Of a DNA stretch of 64,000 bases, positions 24,044-34,677 are shown piece after piece. Each line of letters starts with the position of its first letter. Within the stretch, counting starts at the first letter, position 1. The notes beneath the pieces were generated by a model. It did not search any database. It was not told the origin of the DNA and was given only the letters and a program-made list of their open reading frames with translations. The translations under genes and the position numbers were made by a program. The DNA is from Adiantum capillus-veneris (lineage: Eukaryota > Streptophyta > Polypodiopsida > Polypodiales > Pteridaceae), in contig CM043965.1 in assembly GCA_014529385.2 (NCBI GenBank), forward strand, positions 11,642,412-11,706,411, read 5' to 3'.

Positions 24044-24422
24044 TGTTATGGCATAAGCCGCACATTGTAGTCCTGTGGATGTCTAGACATTGCGGACTAG
24101 GAGTTCATGCGGATTTGGGACAGTTCTTCATGGGATATCATGGGACTGGACGTGGTTTTGCACCGTTCCCGATCTACATTGGAGCAGCGGGTGTATTTGG
24201 GGGGACATACCAGCCTTTGTGGATATCTCTTATACAATCAATATATCATTCTCATGTAATTTTGTGTTCTGCTACATATCAATGAAGAAGACGATGTTCT
24301 ATTTCTGTTTATTGTCTTCGATGCTATCTTCATATACCTCGTTGTTCATATAATGTAAGGAAGTGTGAGGGTATTCATTCCCGTAGTGCTTATTGATCCA
24401 TTGCGGAGCATTAGGCATTACA
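24044..24422 (+). mobile_element. element H 3' LTR
   Basis: Begins TGTTATGGCATAAG, ends GCATTACA. It is a direct repeat of 12623-12984 with several small insertions (for example near 24115 and 24136). Followed at once by the GACAC target duplication. Confidence 0.92.
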
Positions 24423-24570
24423 GACACTAGGAAGGATAAGAAGTTTTCACCTAGATGGAAGGGTCTATTTGTCATTAGAGAACGCTACAACAATGGAAGT
24501 TATCGATTAATGGATGCGGATGGTAGGCTCCACAAAACATGTATCAATAGTTGGAGGGTGAAGTAGTACT
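24423..24570 (+). pseudogene. element G integrase, part 3 (C-terminal module)
   Basis: The integrase frame interrupted at 12622 continues here: KFSPRWKGLFVIRERYNNGSY, then DADGRLHKTCINSWRVK and a stop near 24564. With part 2 this shows H inserted into a pre-existing G element. It is followed by about 200 bp of 3' untranslated region. Confidence 0.88.
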
Positions 24571-24764
24571 TTTGAGGTTTGATTAGAACCTATGATAGAT
24601 ATTCTTGAGGAGCGAGACTCCTCCACCTCAATTGAAGAAGAATCAAGTACAAAGTCAGGGACATAAATGCCTCTAGCTTCAAGGGGAGGCCTAATGAGGG
24701 CTGCTTTTCAAATTTTGGACCATCTCTCTCTTGGTATGTACTTGATGGAAAGGCTTCAAGGCTT

Positions 24765-24782
24765 TGCGGAGGAGGAGGGACC
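24765..24782 (+). other. element G polypurine tract (candidate)
   Basis: TTGCGGAGGAGGAGGGACC lies immediately before TGATGCATG, taken as the LTR start. Position and purine content fit a plus-strand primer. Confidence 0.6.
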
Positions 24783-25230
24783 TGATGCATGAAGATCACA
24801 AAAAAATCTACGTATATATTTTGAACATAGCTATGGTTTTGAAACATTTAGATCTTGGAAATAAGGATTGGTAGGAACAAACCCTACGAGAACGAAAAAA
24901 TTCATTGGATGTTGATTCTACCTGACGGTCACTACAGGTAAAGAATAAGAGTCATTATAGAAAGGGAGGAGAATCTTATGCATTATGGAGTTGGAGTCAA
25001 CAAAGTATTATCAAATTCAATCATAATTCACTTTTGGACACAAGGATTACACATGGAGTCAAGAGGGGACCATCTGGAAGACTTTTTTCAACAGAAAAGT
25101 TGTGGCCATTGAGCTGATCAATCTGCTCCTATTCTTTTTATAATTTTCGGAGCTACGGTTTGGAAGATATGGTTGAAATGGTGGAGCCTATCTATCAGCA
25201 TGGAAAGAAGTCATGGTTATCCAGCTCCAG

Positions 25231-25472
25231 ACCTCGAGGGGTTCACCATTCAATACCCCCTATATAAAATGCGTTTGCACGTATTAAAACCCCCCTCTTT
25301 TAACATGTTTGAATGAATAAAATGACCCGTTATTTTAGGAAATTTCTCCAAAATTGAATGTAAAAACCCCACATTTTAAGGTATCTCTATTAAAATGCCT
25401 AAAAATTTTCATTTCAAAACTCCTCCTTTTGAGCTCACGTTATACATTAACATGATTACATAGTGCACCCCT
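25231..25472. mobile_element. MITE-like insertion in the element G 3' LTR
   Basis: Absent from the partner LTR at 53800-54964. Flanked by an exact 10-bp direct repeat CCAGCTCCAG (25221-25230 and 25473-25482). The ends are inverted: AGGGGTTCACCATT (25237-25250) against AGGGGTGCACTATG read on minus from 25472. No coding capacity. A ~9-10-bp duplication suggests a Mutator-like non-autonomous element; superfamily uncertain. The TATATAAA at 25261 belongs to this insert, not to the LTR promoter. Confidence 0.72.
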
Positions 25473-25748
25473 CCAGCTCCAGATACATAATTTCTTATAG
25501 GTTTCCCTCCAATACTGATATATTTTTTCTTATTTTATCTAGATTCTCTCAAATACTATAAGGAATCTCTTGGACTCAAGCTATGAAAGGTGTGGAATAA
25601 AGACAAAGCTTGCCATGATGAAAGCGACTAGGAGGAAATTGGTCAATAAGTAGGGCACATGGAGCTCTCTCATTGGGGGAATGCCTCTAATTGAGGTTAC
25701 TTTTTGTAATAACTCCTCTTGCTCATAATCTCCTACCTAATCACTCTC

Positions 25749-25958
25749 TTGGCTATAGAAGGAGGCCTTTTCTTTTGTAAACAGACACACAATCAAGCTC
25801 TAACACTCACGCTCTCATATGTACATCCTTATGTATGCACCCCTATGCATACATTGGCTATAGAAGGAGGCCTTCTCTTTTGTAAACAGACACACAATCA
25901 AGCTCTAGCACTCACGCTCTCATATGTACATCCTTATGTATGCACCCCTATGCATACA
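25749..25958. repeat. 105-bp tandem duplication in G 3' LTR
   Basis: Two near-identical units beginning TTGGCTATAGAAGGAGGCC at 25749 and 25854. Only one unit is present in the inverted partner LTR, so the duplication arose in this copy. Confidence 0.9.
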
Positions 25959-26087
25959 TTGTTCTACTATGGCATAGTATTGGGTGTGGTTTTTGTTTTT
26001 GGTTTCTTAATGCCAAGAGGTTGGAGTTACTATGCATACATGAGTTTGTGAGATGTTGATTATGTGAAATTCTCTCGTGAATTTTTT

Positions 26088-26255
26088 TATGGTGTTTATT
26101 AAGACTGTATTAATGAAGCTCTAATGATCTCTTCCTCTCCCTCTCTCTTCTTCTCTCACATCTTCCTTGTGTATGGTGTTTATGAAGCCTATATTAATGA
26201 AGCTCTAAAGATCGCTTCCTCTCCCTCTCTCTCCTTCTCTCACATTCTTCTTGTG
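26088..26255. repeat. ~84-bp tandem pair in G LTR
   Basis: Two units starting TATGGTGTTTAT at 26088 and 26172, each containing CT-rich CTTCCTCTCCCTCTCTC. The same pair is present in the partner LTR (about 53940-54110), so it is ancestral to the family. Confidence 0.85.
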
Positions 26256-26395
26256 TTATGTGTCCACCCCTTACCATGCGTCCTAGACGCATTTCAAGCT
26301 AGGTGGTGCCCCTATTGTGTACCTCGCATGATGAGGCCATGGTGCATAGTCTTGGTGTAGACGTCACTGGGTTTGTTTTGCACTTCCACCTCTCA

Positions 26396-27014
26396 CTGCT
26401 GGTAAAAATCACCTAGCCTTGTACTGATGACTTGACTTGGAACTCCTAATGATCCTTGATGACTCCTCAATGACCTCGAGTGGTCTTTCCCAGATGTCCT
26501 TAAAACACTCAAGCTTATGGGAGTTTACAGAGGGATTTTTAGGTCCTTCGGTCCAAGTTTACATGTAGAAACAAGGGAGATGGCAACGAGTAGTTGTCAA
26601 TCAAATAAGATTCTCACATAAAAACATATCCAAAAATTTGGGCCTAATGTTGTATAATGCTTTTGAAGTAGAAAACAAAAAAACAAAAAAACTCTGTTTA
26701 GGATGCTGTCTTTTTCCTAGAACACCTATGTGCTGCAAGCTAGCCCCACTAGGCATGCCACTGATAGATATTTTTCTAGACATGGCCATGGAGCAGACCT
26801 AGACCAAGAAATACCTCACAGACAATAATGATTCTCAAAATCCCAAAACCAAGCTCACCAACATGGAACTATGACTAGAAGGTGCTACTAAATTTTTTGC
26901 CAAGGAATGTGCATGTAGTTTGAGTATCAGATCCCATTAACAATCAACATTTGACACGATCGTATTTCATTAAATGAGAGAGAGAGAAAAGAGACCTGGG
27001 TTTTTGATTGAAAA
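26396..27014. other. spacer without recognised features
   Basis: About 620 bp between the G 3' LTR and an F-family LTR. Short open frames only. No motif recognised. Confidence 0.6.
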
Positions 27015-28611
27015 TGTGTCATAATAACTAATATCTAAATCCCCTAAATGATTTTCTCATGTTAGACTGGTCATTAAATATGGGGAAGTAATAGGGAAGA
27101 AAAAGCTAGAATATTGATTAAGCTGGTAGACCGGCCATAGTAGGGATCCAAAGGAGGGAAAATAGGGATCCAAAGGGGGAGCCATCTCCAAAAGAGCAAT
27201 GTGAAACAATGGGATTCAAAGACCTTAAGGTTCATCCCATTAAGACTTCCAAAATGCTAAGGTTCCAATTTTCAATGTTAAGTCCAATGGTCAAACGTTA
27301 GGGATATTGGATCCTTTGTAAGTGTACATAAAAGTCTTCCTAGATCCCAACATAGGAGGGGGCGAGCTCTTTTAGTAGGGGATGAGAGAGAAACACACAC
27401 ACACACACACACTCACTCATGGAAGCCCCTTTACAAAGGCATGGTAAACACATGTCAACTCCCTAGCCCAGTTGCCCCCAAGGTGTACTCAAATCCTATA
27501 TAATGGCCATAGAGGTGGACCAATGAGAATTAGGCTAGAGTAAATCTAGTTTAGTTCATTTAAAAACACTTAATAAATGAACCAATAAGAATTAAGCTTT
27601 CTAGAAGACTATTGGAGAGTCTCCCAAGGGGTCCAATGATCATTTAGCAGCCCAATGGCTTGCCTGATTCCTACTGTCCAGAAGACAAAGGGGTACAATG
27701 AGAATTTAGTTGCATTATTTAATTACCTAAAGCTCTCACAAAAGGGGGACACATGTCACAAGGCTATCACTTATTCTTCGCAATTTTCATTGGCTAAGCT
27801 TTACAGGGTCCAATGGGGTGCCAACATGAGTAATTTTCAACAGGGGTCGACCAAGGGAGAGAGGGGGCTGATTTTGGTAGGGAATTATCACACAGACACT
27901 CACACAATCCCATGTGTGAAGCAATAAGACTCTCTCTCTCCTTCTCAAGCTTTAATGGAAAGCTCATCACCTACTCCAAGCTTGTGAGAAGGGAGGCCTA
28001 CTCCAACAACTCTTGGCTTTGTGATGAAACTCCAACCAAGAGCCAAGCTTCAATGCATGCTCATATCCTCTACCATGCTAGTTACTAAGCTATGATAAGC
28101 TATTATGAGTGATTAGGTGAGGAGATATACTTCTTTCTTGTAAGACTAATCCTTATTCCTCTCAATCTACTCTCATACCCCGTTAGCTCTCACCATCTTC
28201 GAAGGTGTGTGAGGTCTTGGGTCGGAGACCATGAGGGAATTGATGTTGTGCTCCATAAATGTTTGCTTAGTGCTTGAAGTTTCCATCTTCATTGCACTAG
28301 CTAGTTATTAAAGGAGCACAAAGAATTGTATTGTAAAATGTCTCCCTTGATGGGGGAAACCTATAATAAAAAGCCTTTTGGAGGGGGGACCGCCGGCTCC
28401 ATGTAAATCTGGTCCTCAATTGTTGTCAATAGCTTAATTTCTCTCTCTTTTGAAGTATTGTTCATGCCTATCTAGCTAGGTGTTTTTTTTTTTTTTCTCT
28501 CTCCATCCAAGCACTCTTGCTATGCTCATTAGGAATCTTTTCTAATGAAATGCTCACTATGTCTATGCTATTTTTTGCTACACACATGTTACTAGGCCAT
28601 TAAATGTTACA
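27015..28611 (+). mobile_element. F-family LTR, copy a
   Basis: Begins TGTGTCATAATAAC, ends AAATGTTACA. It aligns over most of its length with the element F 5' LTR (30614-31917), sharing blocks such as GGAGGGGGCGAGC, GGGGGACAC.TGTC and TTGGAGGGGGGACC. It is followed by non-element sequence (AAATGAG), with no PBS and no clear target duplication, so it is a solo or recombined LTR. A CTATATAATGG box lies near 27493. It contains an (AC)n run at 27393-27412. Confidence 0.78.
27393..27412. repeat. (AC)10 microsatellite
   Basis: Ten AC dinucleotides within LTR copy a. Confidence 0.95.
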
Positions 28612-29105
28612 AAATGAGAAACAAAACATGATGTGTTTTGTAAAACTTTATGTAGGTTTATTTATTGAGATCCTTTTTTATAGGATAATTCAACAAAACT
28701 TATCTGTTTTGACCTAGTCAAGGCCGCTTGAAATCTTCACAGGTTCTAAGAACTTTCCAATGATAGATGTTGATAACCCAAAAAACTCAAGGTTTACACC
28801 GTATAGGGCAACACAACTATTCAAGACTTGCACCGTATGCGTAGCGTAGCTATTTAAGGCCTACACCCTATAGGGTAGTGCTATTTGTTTGGCTTATACC
28901 AAGCAGGGTAGTGCTATCTATTTCTCTTTTCTCTCTTTACAATCTCATGCGCCCACTATCTCTTTCTAATTTCTTGATTTCAACCCCTTTTCATGATGCA
29001 CCCCCTCTCGACGGATTTAAGGAAATATATATGTGTAAATAGAAGAACCATCTATCAAATTGAAACCCAATTGAAAAACATCCTCTCTCTCTAGTCAATC
29101 ATCTC
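27932..29105. repeat. 1.17-kb direct duplication, first copy
   Basis: Runs from CTCTCTCTCCTTCTCAAG through the 3' part of LTR copy a and ~490 bp of flanking sequence to TAGTCAATCATCTC. It recurs at 29441-30611 with few differences. The flank contains short motifs such as ACCCTATAGGGTAGTGCTAT, itself partly palindromic and repeated. No gene. Confidence 0.9.
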
Positions 29106-29356
29106 CCTCCACTCATGACTCGGCTCCTCCTCTAGGAAGTTGTGCAAATAGAGATTTTCTCCCTTTCCTCTCGCTCTTGTTAACTCTTTTTCTTTCTCAT
29201 GTCATTTGGCACCCCTCTCTCTCTAAACCAGCAAATCATAGCTCTCTCTCTCTCCCCCCCCCCCCCCTCTTGGTGATTCTACAGAGAGTTACTCTCTCTC
29301 TATCCTTTCTCCATAGCTCCCACACACACACACATACTTTGCCCTACAATTGACCT

Positions 29357-29360
<4 letters not shown>
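29106..29360. other. CT-rich spacer between the duplicated copies
   Basis: Pyrimidine-rich sequence with a run of 14 C at 29254-29267 and an AC run near 29322. It leads into the long CT array. No coding. Confidence 0.8.

Positions 29361-29449
<89 letters not shown>
29361..29449. repeat. (CT)44 microsatellite
   Basis: About 44 uninterrupted CT dinucleotides at the junction where the second duplicated copy begins. The minus-strand open frame across it (Arg-Glu repeats) is an artefact. Confidence 0.97.
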
Positions 29450-29451
<2 letters not shown>

Positions 29452-30611
29452 TCTCAAGATTTAATGAAAAGCTCATCACCTTCTCCAAGCTTGTGAGAAG
29501 GAAGGCCTATACCAACAACTCTTGGCTTTGTGATGTAAATCCAACCAAGAGCCAAGCTTCAATGCATGCTCATCTCCTCTAGCATGCTAATTACTAAGCT
29601 ATGCTACGCTATTATGAGTGATTAGGTGAGGAGATATACTTATTTCTCATAAGACTACTCCTTAATCCTCTCAAAAAACTCTCATACCCCGCTAGCTCTC
29701 ACCATCTTTGAAGGTGTGTGAGGTCTTGGGTCGGAGACCATGAGGGAATTCATGTTGTGCTCTATAAATTTTTGCTTAGTGCTTGAAGTTTCCATCTTCA
29801 TTGCAATAGCTAGTTATTGAAGGAGCACAAATAAATGTATTGTAAAATGTCCCCTTGATGGGCGAAACCTATAATAGAAAGCCTTTTGGAGGGGGGACCA
29901 CCGGCTCCATGTAAATCTGGTCCTCAATAGCTTAATTTCTCTCTCTTTTGAAGTATCGTTCATGCCTATCTAGCTAGGTGTTATTTTTTTTGTTGCTCTT
30001 TCCATCCAAGCACTCTTGCTATGCTCATTAGGAATCTTTTCTAATGAAATGCTCACTATGGCTATGCTATTTTTTGCTACACACATGTTCCTAGGCCATT
30101 AAATGTTACAAAATGAGAAACAAAACATGATGTGTTTTGTAAAACTTTATGTAGGTTTATTTATTGAGATCCTTTTTTATAGCATAGTTCAACAAAACTT
30201 ATTTGTTTTGACCTAGTCAAGGCCGCTTGAAATCTTCACAGGTTCTAAGAACTTTTCAATGATAGATGTTGATAACCCAAAAAACTCAAGGTTTACACCC
30301 TATAGGGAAACGCAACTATTCAAGACTTGCACCCTATGCATAGAGTAGCTATTTAAGGCCTACACCCTATAGGGTAGTGCTATTTGTTTGGCTTACACCA
30401 CGCAGGGTAGTGCTATCTATTTCTCTTTTCTCTCTTTACAATCTCATGCGCCCACTATCTCTTTCTAACTTCTTGATTTCAACCCCTTTTCATGATGCAC
30501 CCCCTCTCGGATTTAAGGAAATATATAGAGATATATATGTGTATATAGAAGAACCATCTATCAAATTGAAACCCAATTGAAAAACATCCTCTCTCTCTAG
30601 TCAATCATCTC
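29441..30611. repeat. 1.17-kb direct duplication, second copy
   Basis: Matches 27932-29105. It includes a 3' LTR fragment (to 30110, copy b) and its flank (30111-30611). The F 5' LTR begins 3 bp after its end. Confidence 0.9.
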
Positions 30612-30613
30612 TC

Positions 30614-31917
30614 TGTGTCATAAAATCTAATATCTAATATCTAACCAACCCAAATGATTTTCTCATATTAAATACAGACATGTGCTTATAGATCTATCTC
30701 AACACGGGGCCAATGGTAAAGGGGGCCAAATGAGAGATGGTCTATCAAAGAGCAAGGCTAACAAATGGAGCATAATACCTTAGGGTTAGCTTCATTGAAG
30801 ACCTCCAATAATGTGTGTAAAAGGCCTTTGACCTTAGGTAAGCTAGGGCTGAGCTTGAGGCGCGGGAACCCGACCCTGCTCGAGGTGCTTCTCTTGCTTG
30901 ATGACTAAGGTGCTTAAGGTGCTTGATGATTGAGGTGCCTAATTATTGAGATGCTTGAGGTGCTTGATATGCTTGAGATGCTAGGGTTGCACTTGAGGTG
31001 AGAACCCAGCCTAAGCGTAAAGTGCTTATGAGCCAAGCTTGTGGTGGGAACTGGGCCTATGCATGAGGGGCTTGAGGTGTCAAAATGTCAAAGATTCAAT
31101 CCCTACAAGGAGGGGGCGAGCCCTACATGAGGGGGGATGAGAGAGAACACCCACACACTCACACAAGGCATGCATGGTACAAAGAAAGCAAAAGGGACAC
31201 TTGTCAAGTTCCTCCTCATGTTGCCCTCATGGTGTGCCTGAAGCCTATTGGTGGTTGGCCACCCAAGGGGTCCAATAATAATTTAGGAGATTTAATTAAT
31301 TGATTTAGCATTTATCTAGCCCTCTCTCTCAAAAGAAAAAGGGGGACACTTGTCTCAAGGCTACCCTTGCTGCTTGTAATGCCTCCTGCTTGTGATTGGC
31401 TAGGGGTGGAGGGGTCCAATGAGCTTCAAGCATGAGCTACAAGGGGGGGTCAACCCAAGCAAGCTAGGGGGTTTCTTAGGGGGTATACTCACCCACACAC
31501 ACGCTCTCTCCACCTTCGAAGGTGTTTGAGGTCTTGGGACTGAGGCTTGGGATAGTTAAAGCTTTCTTCAAGTTTATGTTATGTTTATGATGCATGAAGC
31601 ATTCCATCTTCATTGCATCACCTAGGTCACAAGGAACACAAAGATTGTATTGTAACAAGTCTCTCTTAATGGGAGAAATCATAATACAAATGCCTATTGG
31701 AGGGGGGACCGGCTCCACATAAATCCGGTCTTCAACTTTTGTCATGTTCTCTAAATTCTCTCTCTTGCAAAAATATTGTTCATGCCAAGGTAACTAATTG
31801 CTATGATTATGTTGCTATCTTCAATTATGTTCACCCGCTATGCTCACAAAGTCATTTCTCAAAAGTACTCTCATTAATTTCTGCTACTCTCAAATTAAAT
31901 AGGCCAATTTCATTACA
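30614..31917 (+). mobile_element. element F 5' LTR
   Basis: A 1,304-bp LTR beginning TGTGTCATAAAATC and ending TTTCATTACA, followed one base later by a canonical initiator-Met-tRNA type primer site. It contains a GCTTGAGGTGCTTGA-like minisatellite stretch (about 30860-31075) not seen in copy a. The 3' LTR of F is missing, because its pol is cut off near 36640 by element E sequence. Confidence 0.88.
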
Positions 31918-31918
31918 T

Positions 31919-31930
31919 TGGTATCGGAGC
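31919..31930 (+). other. element F primer-binding site
   Basis: TGGTATCGGAGC differs by one base from the usual TGGTATCAGAGC complementary to the initiator Met tRNA. Confidence 0.88.
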
Positions 31931-32358
31931 ATTTGGTTTCTCTTTTCTTGCTTAAGAAGAGAGGTCCTTAAGTAGCCTATAAATGGTTGATTTTGTTAAT
32001 TATATTAGGGTAAGTGGAACTGGGATCTATTATCGGTTTTGTTGAGCCCACTATGTGGGGGATGGTGCACACCTCGGGAGCTTTGGACTTAATAATGGAG
32101 TCTTTTTTGACTTGCCTACGGCTTTACCATTATTGAGCCATAAGAAGTCCGAAAGGAGCTAGACCTTGGCAACTCTGCTATGTTAGACCTACTCCTCTAC
32201 TCTCTATAATTAACCACTTCGAGCCGTGGGTGTAGATACTTAAGAGCCAATTTTCAAAGGCTAAGAGGAGTGGCAACTAAGGTTTTGAATTTCCAAAGCA
32301 TACACTAAGTACATACATAAATTTTGTTACCGTGGATGCCAATAATCAAGAGAGTAGA
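31931..32358 (+). other. element F leader
   Basis: About 430 bp of untranslated leader between PBS and the first ATG of gag. No palindrome of the C/D/E type. Confidence 0.7.
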
Positions 32359-33446
32359 ATGAACATTGATAGCTTTGATTTTGCACATGAAGGTGCTAAT
32401 GATGATGCTCCCATGTTTGTGAATTATCTCGTCACTAGGTTGCAACAAGCTATGGGCAACCCTGCTTTGCAATCTGAAGTTACTCAACAAATTCGTGCTT
32501 ATGGAATTTCCCTTCCTCTTGAAGAGGAGAGAGAGATTAGGAGGCCTATTGAAGAGACCCCCAAAAGAAGACTCTCTCCCATTCGAGAGGAGGAATCCAA
32601 AGAGCAAGAAAGCAATGAAAGTTTAAGATCCTCTAAAGATGTGGCTCCACGAAGACGGCGGTCTAGACGATCGCCCACTCCTCCCAAGAGGAAAAGATCA
32701 ACACATAGTCCTTCTCCTCATCACTCTGAAAGGCAAGAGAGGAAACAAAGGAAGAAAAGGGCTAGGAAGAGGTCACCCTCTTTTCCTTCTTCTTCACCTT
32801 CCTCCTCTTCTGACGAAAGTTATGGTTATTCTCCTAGAGAATACAAGAGGGGAGGACATCGCAAATCATTTCCTGCATGGCGAAGGTCACAAAAGCTAAA
32901 GAAGTTCAAGGAGGGAGGAAAGAGTATCTCTTTTCTCACCTATGATGGCACCTTCGGTGCTACCGACAAAGTGTTGGCCTTCATCCAAAAATTTGATGCG
33001 GCCTTTGGAGATGAGGGATTCACAGATTCCTCTAAGCTACGCCATGTAGCTATGAACTTCCAAAAATCAGCTCGTCAATGGTGGGCTAGCCTTCGTGGAA
33101 ATGGTGAAGCCCCAAAGACATGGAAAACTCTACGAGTTTCCATCAGGAAGCAATTCCTTGCAAGCGATGCAAAGGACAAAGTGCTTACCGAATGGCGCAT
33201 CTTGAAGCTCCTCTCCTATGAGTCTATCCACAAATATGTAGACAAGTTTTGGGATTTACATCTCAAGGCTACTATCTTTCAAAAGATAGACTTTGCCGAG
33301 CAAGGGCAACAATTCTGTGCGGGATTACCTGAAGAGATGGCGGAATACATCAACTCTCAACAGCCTGGTACTATTAGTGAAGTAATCCATCACACCATGG
33401 TTGCTTCACGCATTAATTTCAAGGGGCTAGACGTAATGTCAAGCCC
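32359..33446 (+). pseudogene. element F gag (matrix/capsid part)
   Basis: The first ATG in the open frame is at 32359 (MNIDSFDFAHEG); the frame itself is open further upstream. After a basic Arg/Ser-rich tract (RRRRSRRSPTPPKRKR, near 32654-32700) comes a capsid typical of plant Ty3: FDAAFGDEGF, SARQWWASLRGNGEAP, KQFLASDAKDK, FCAGLPEEMAEYI. The frame shifts near 33425 at a GGGG run, after which gag continues in another frame from 33447. Loss of one G is the simplest cause; no standard slippery heptamer is present. Confidence 0.85.
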
Positions 33447-34598
33447 ATGGAAAACAAAGACAAAAATGATGCAAAGGGGAAAACCAATGTTCAAAATACT
33501 TCCCAAGTCAATACCAACAACAACAACAATCGGTCCAAGGAGAAGGGAGTTTACAAAGGTAAAAACAAACTCTCTCCTGAAGAGCTTGAATCTTTCCGCA
33601 AGGACCATAAGTGTTTCAAGTGTGGGGAGCAAGGACATGGCTATCGTTCTTGCCCCAAGAAGAATACTCACAATGAGACTCCTAGGGCTTCCACCATCGA
33701 AGCTCCAAAAGAGGATGATCATTGCAAAGGATCATCACTTTCCTATGCTTGGGGAAAGGTAAGAGAGCTAGATGCCTTCATCTTGTTTGACCCTGGCTCT
33801 ACTCTTAACTTCATATCAATGGAGTTGGCCACCAAGTTGGGCATTCAAGCTTTTGAGATGGGAGATATAGTAGTGGCTGATGCAGCTTTGAAGGGACAAA
33901 AAGCCTCTGTTACTCCCTTGATTGGGAAGTTGAGGCTTCATGTCCAAAGCTATGTCGACAAAGAAGACTTCTTCATCTCTCCTCTCCAACATGAGGATGT
34001 TATCCTAGGGGCACCATGGTTTGATCGCATGGCTGCCAACATGAAGTTCCCTGAAAGGAGAATCTACTTCACCTACAGGGGAAAGAACATGTATACATAT
34101 GCTAGTGAGCATGGTCACACTATTCCACTTGTAAATCCTCTTGCTTTTGATAAGTCAATGAAGAGCTCAGTTTTTGCGTACATGATTTTTGTTAAAGAGT
34201 CTCTAAAAGATACTAATGTTTCATCAAATGTAAATGGTAGGAATCAAGAAGAGTTAGACTTGTCTAGTTTTCTAAAAGGATACCAAGATGTGTTCATCGA
34301 TGATATCCCTATGGACTTACCTCCAAAACGAGGGGATGATGACCATCACATTGAGCTCCTTCCTGGAAGCTCACCACCGAACAAGCCTCCTTATCGAGTC
34401 TCACAAGATCAACAAGAGGAGATCATGAGGAAAGTACAAGAGCTGGTAGACAAAGGTATGGTGAGGCCTAGTTCCTCTCCCTTTTGTTCTCCAGTCCTTT
34501 TAGTGCAAAAGAAAGATGGTACATACCGTATGTGTGTAGACTATCGAGCACTAAACCATATCACTCTATCAAAAACAGATTTCCCGTACCTCGGGTAG
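33447..34598 (+). pseudogene. element F gag C-terminus, zinc knuckle, protease and RT start
   Basis: Contains a CX2CX4HX4C knuckle (CFKCGEQGHGYRSC, near 33612-33653). A protease follows with active site LFDPGSTLNFIS (near 33786-33820; DPG instead of the usual D[TS]G) and EDVILGAPWFDRM. Next are the RT approach (PPYRVSQDQQEEIMRKVQEL) and VQKKDGTYRMCVDYRALN. It ends at a premature stop at 34596 caused by a frameshift near 34580. Several stops lie between 34598 and 34678. Confidence 0.88.
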
Positions 34599-34677
34599 AA
34601 GATCTGTTTGATAAGCTACAAGGTTCGACCTAATTTAGTAGGTTGACCTTAAGAGTGGCTATCATTAAATAAGGATA

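Larger units (their letters stand above)
12623..24422 (+). mobile_element. element H: Ty3/gypsy retrotransposon nested in element G
   Basis: A complete but decayed insertion of 11.8 kb, of which 3.37 kb is the nested insert J. Order: LTR, PBS candidate, gag with zinc knuckle, protease, RT, (J), RNase H, integrase, an extra ORF of unknown function, LTR. It is bounded by a 5-bp GACAC duplication. The two LTRs (362 and 379 bp) differ by roughly one base in nine by eye, so this is an old insertion. Catalytic residues are lost in protease and RT. Confidence 0.9.
24783..26395 (+). mobile_element. element G 3' LTR
   Basis: A 1,613-bp LTR ending in CACCTCTCA. From about 24915 it aligns, inverted, with 53800-54964, the truncated 5' LTR of the other G half. 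The two copies differ by very roughly a tenth by eye plus indels, so G is much older than B. This copy alone carries a 242-bp MITE-like insertion (25231-25472) and a private 105-bp tandem duplication. Confidence 0.85.

Noticed and set aside
25261-25268. TATATAAA as the element G LTR promoter
   Set aside because: It lies inside a MITE-like insertion missing from the partner LTR.
29300-29488. Open frame of Arg-Glu repeats on minus
   Set aside because: It is the translation of the (CT)44 microsatellite.
33420-33447. Programmed frameshift in element F gag
   Set aside because: No standard slippery heptamer; loss of one G in a G run is simpler, and other frameshifts occur in the same element.
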